Assembly: GCA_026225435.1 (NCBI GenBank)
Contig: JAMFST010000316.1
Location: forward strand, 1 to 6,209
Direction of reading: 5' to 3'
DNA length: 6,209 nucleotides
Origin: Labilithrix luteola
Lineage (GTDB): Bacteria; Myxococcota_A; Polyangia; Polyangiales; Polyangiaceae
Below the pieces are notes generated by a model. The model saw nothing but the letters and a program-made list of their open reading frames with translations. It was not told the origin of the DNA and ran no database searches. Positions 5,246 to 6,209 of this stretch are shown one piece after another. The position numbers and the translations under genes were made by a program. How positions within the stretch are numbered: the stretch's first letter is position 1; each line of letters starts with the position of its first letter.

Positions 5246-6209
5246 CGGACGGTACCCAGCTTGGCGCGGCGCATCGCGTAGTCGATGGCGGTGTTGGCCG
5301 TGTGCGCCCGGGCGGCCACCCCGCCGTCTCCCGCGGAGGCGAACCCGTAGCTCGCGCGCAGATCGGCGATGGCGCAGGCGGCCCGCGCGTCCTTGAGCGC
5401 GACCACGTGCGCTCCGGCGGCGGCCCCGAACCCGGCGCCGGCGTCGTGCAGCTTGTCGGCGTCGGTGGCGGCGACGTTGGCGCGCTCGAGGCAGTCGGTC
5501 ACGAACGGATCGGTGAGCCCGATCGCGCCGTCACTGGTCGCGCCGGGAGCGTCCACGACACGGGGGACGATGCGGTACGGCTCGCCGGTGGAGGTGGACA
5601 GCGGGATCCAGCTCCCGTTCGGGCCGCCTGCGCCGGCGCCGGCGTCGTGCACGGTGGGGGTCATCACGGCGTACGGCGAGACCCAGACGAAGGCCTCGCC
5701 GCCGCGCGGTCGGATCTCGGCCAGCAGCGCGATGCCCTTCGCCCGCACCTCGACCGCCGCCGCGCTGTAGCGGATGACCGCCAGGCTGGTGACGACCCAC
5801 TCCTCGTGCCCCGGCGCCTCGCCCGAGCCCGGCGTGCTGATGAACGTCCCGGAGACGAGATCGGTCCGCTCCTGCCCGTCCACGCACGGCCGCAACAGGC
5901 CGGGGCCGGAGAAGCGCGTCTCGCGCATGGTGCGGGGATCGCGCGCGGTGAAGGCGGCCCCCTTGTCGAGCGAGAGGAACATCTGGTCCGGGAGGCTCGC
6001 GTTGTCGGAGAGCGCCGCGCTGCCGTCCCCCCAGCCCACCTTGCCGGTCACGCTGACCGCGCGGCAGGCGGAGACGTGATGCGGGCCATGCGCAGCGGCA
6101 GCCGCGAGGCCGCCATCTCCGCCCGCGTCCAGGTGAGCGATCGCCACCGCGCCATCGCCACCCGCGCCGGCGTCGGTCGGAGCGCTCGAGCGCGAGCAAC
6201 CGACGAGCC
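5242..6209 (-). CDS. Lipoprotein with DAG-type low-complexity repeats, N-terminus beyond the right edge
   Basis: The frame is open to the window edge and the first visible residues are L-V-G-C (Cys codon 6198-6196), a good signal peptidase II lipobox, so the signal peptide start lies outside. The mature part is 318 residues. A flexible DAG/Gly/Ala linker (about 8-42) is followed by a probable beta-rich domain at 45-180, with FSGPGLLRPCVDG, VSGTFISTPGSGEAPGHEEWVVTS and AVIRYSAAAVEV. The layout loosely recalls FecR-type domains, a weak inference. A second DAG linker precedes a helical C-terminal region (about 232-318) with two Cys (236, 275). Cys45 and Cys105 could pair, as could 236 and 275. 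A GTG at 6147 could be taken for the start, but it lies inside the linker and would discard the lipobox. The gene ends TGA at 5242-5244, overlapping the TTG of the downstream exported protein, which suggests translational coupling. Substrate or partner unknown. Confidence 0.8.
   Translation of the reverse strand, partial: LVGCSRSSAPTDAGAGGDGAVAIAHLDAGGDGGLAAAAAHGPHHVSACRAVSVTGKVGWGDGSAALSDNASLPDQMFLSLDKGAAFTARDPRTMRETRFSGPGLLRPCVDGQERTDLVSGTFISTPGSGEAPGHEEWVVTSLAVIRYSAAAVEVRAKGIALLAEIRPRGGEAFVWVSPYAVMTPTVHDAGAGAGGPNGSWIPLSTSTGEPYRIVPRVVDAPGATSDGAIGLTDPFVTDCLERANVAATDADKLHDAGAGFGAAAGAHVVALKDARAACAIADLRASYGFASAGDGGVAARAHTANTAIDYAMRRAKLGTVR
5433..5651 (-). repeat. Two exact 18-bp direct repeats encoding HDAGAG in the lipoprotein
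   Basis: The same 18 bases occur at 5433-5450 and 5634-5651, 201 bp (67 codons) apart and in frame, encoding H-D-A-G-A-G both times. Related TDAGAGG and LDAGGDGG peptides occur near the N-terminus. They look like interdomain linkers, and identical DNA suggests recent duplication or local gene conversion. Confidence 0.7.

Noticed and set aside
3725..5281. 518-codon plus-strand open frame antisense to the exported protein
   Set aside because: The composition is antisense-like (Arg, Gly, Ala, Glu runs) and it has no domain. The minus-strand frame has a signal peptide and an operon-style overlap.
6136..6147. GTG at 6147 as the start of the lipoprotein gene
   Set aside because: The frame remains open upstream and includes a lipobox (LVG-C), so 6147 is internal.

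Overview
The window is very GC-rich with strong G/C preference at third codon positions. It carries five protein-coding loci packed with short gaps. Two envelope proteins have the low-complexity Asp-Ala-Gly ('DAG') and Pro-rich stretches common in Myxococcota. I therefore infer a myxobacterium or close relative (moderate confidence, from composition and protein style only). No tRNA, rRNA, CRISPR array, transposase or phage gene is visible, and no gene-free stretch exceeds 300 bases.

Layout, left to right. (1) Positions 1-552, minus strand: the N-terminal part of a LysR-type regulator, running off the left edge and broken near 373 by a frameshift that coincides with an apparent loss of about nine expected codons. 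(2) Positions 553-605: a 53-bp divergent control region with repeated CTTGCG half-sites in direct and inverted orientation. (3) Positions 606-1613, plus strand: an intact NAD-dependent epimerase/dehydratase-family (extended SDR) protein, the probable target of the LysR protein. (4) Positions 1624-3594, minus strand, convergent: a full-length acetoacetate-CoA ligase reading frame interrupted by two consecutive in-frame amber codons (codons 144-145) with no length change. (5) Positions 3595-3757: a 163-bp leader/spacer holding a 36-bp imperfect inverted repeat (33/36 paired), a 16-bp perfect palindrome nearly on its axis, and a 7-bp hairpin that competes with one arm. A clear Shine-Dalgarno site for the ligase follows. 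(6) Positions 3758-5245, minus strand: an exported protein with a periplasmic N-terminal domain and about eight Gly/Ala-rich hydrophobic segments. (7) Positions 5242-6209, minus strand: a lipoprotein whose lipobox (LVG-C) is visible but whose start lies beyond the right edge. It is coupled to gene 6 by a TTGA stop/start overlap.

The lipoprotein and the exported protein form a tight minus-strand pair, probably one envelope system. The ligase lies downstream on the same strand but is separated by the inverted-repeat element. It may have its own promoter or be controlled by that structure.

The points most worth a second look are the tandem ambers in an otherwise perfect ligase, the nested inverted-repeat element just upstream of the ligase, and the broken LysR gene. 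Two independent lesions within about 3 kb could mean real decay or assembly error. The sequence alone cannot decide which.
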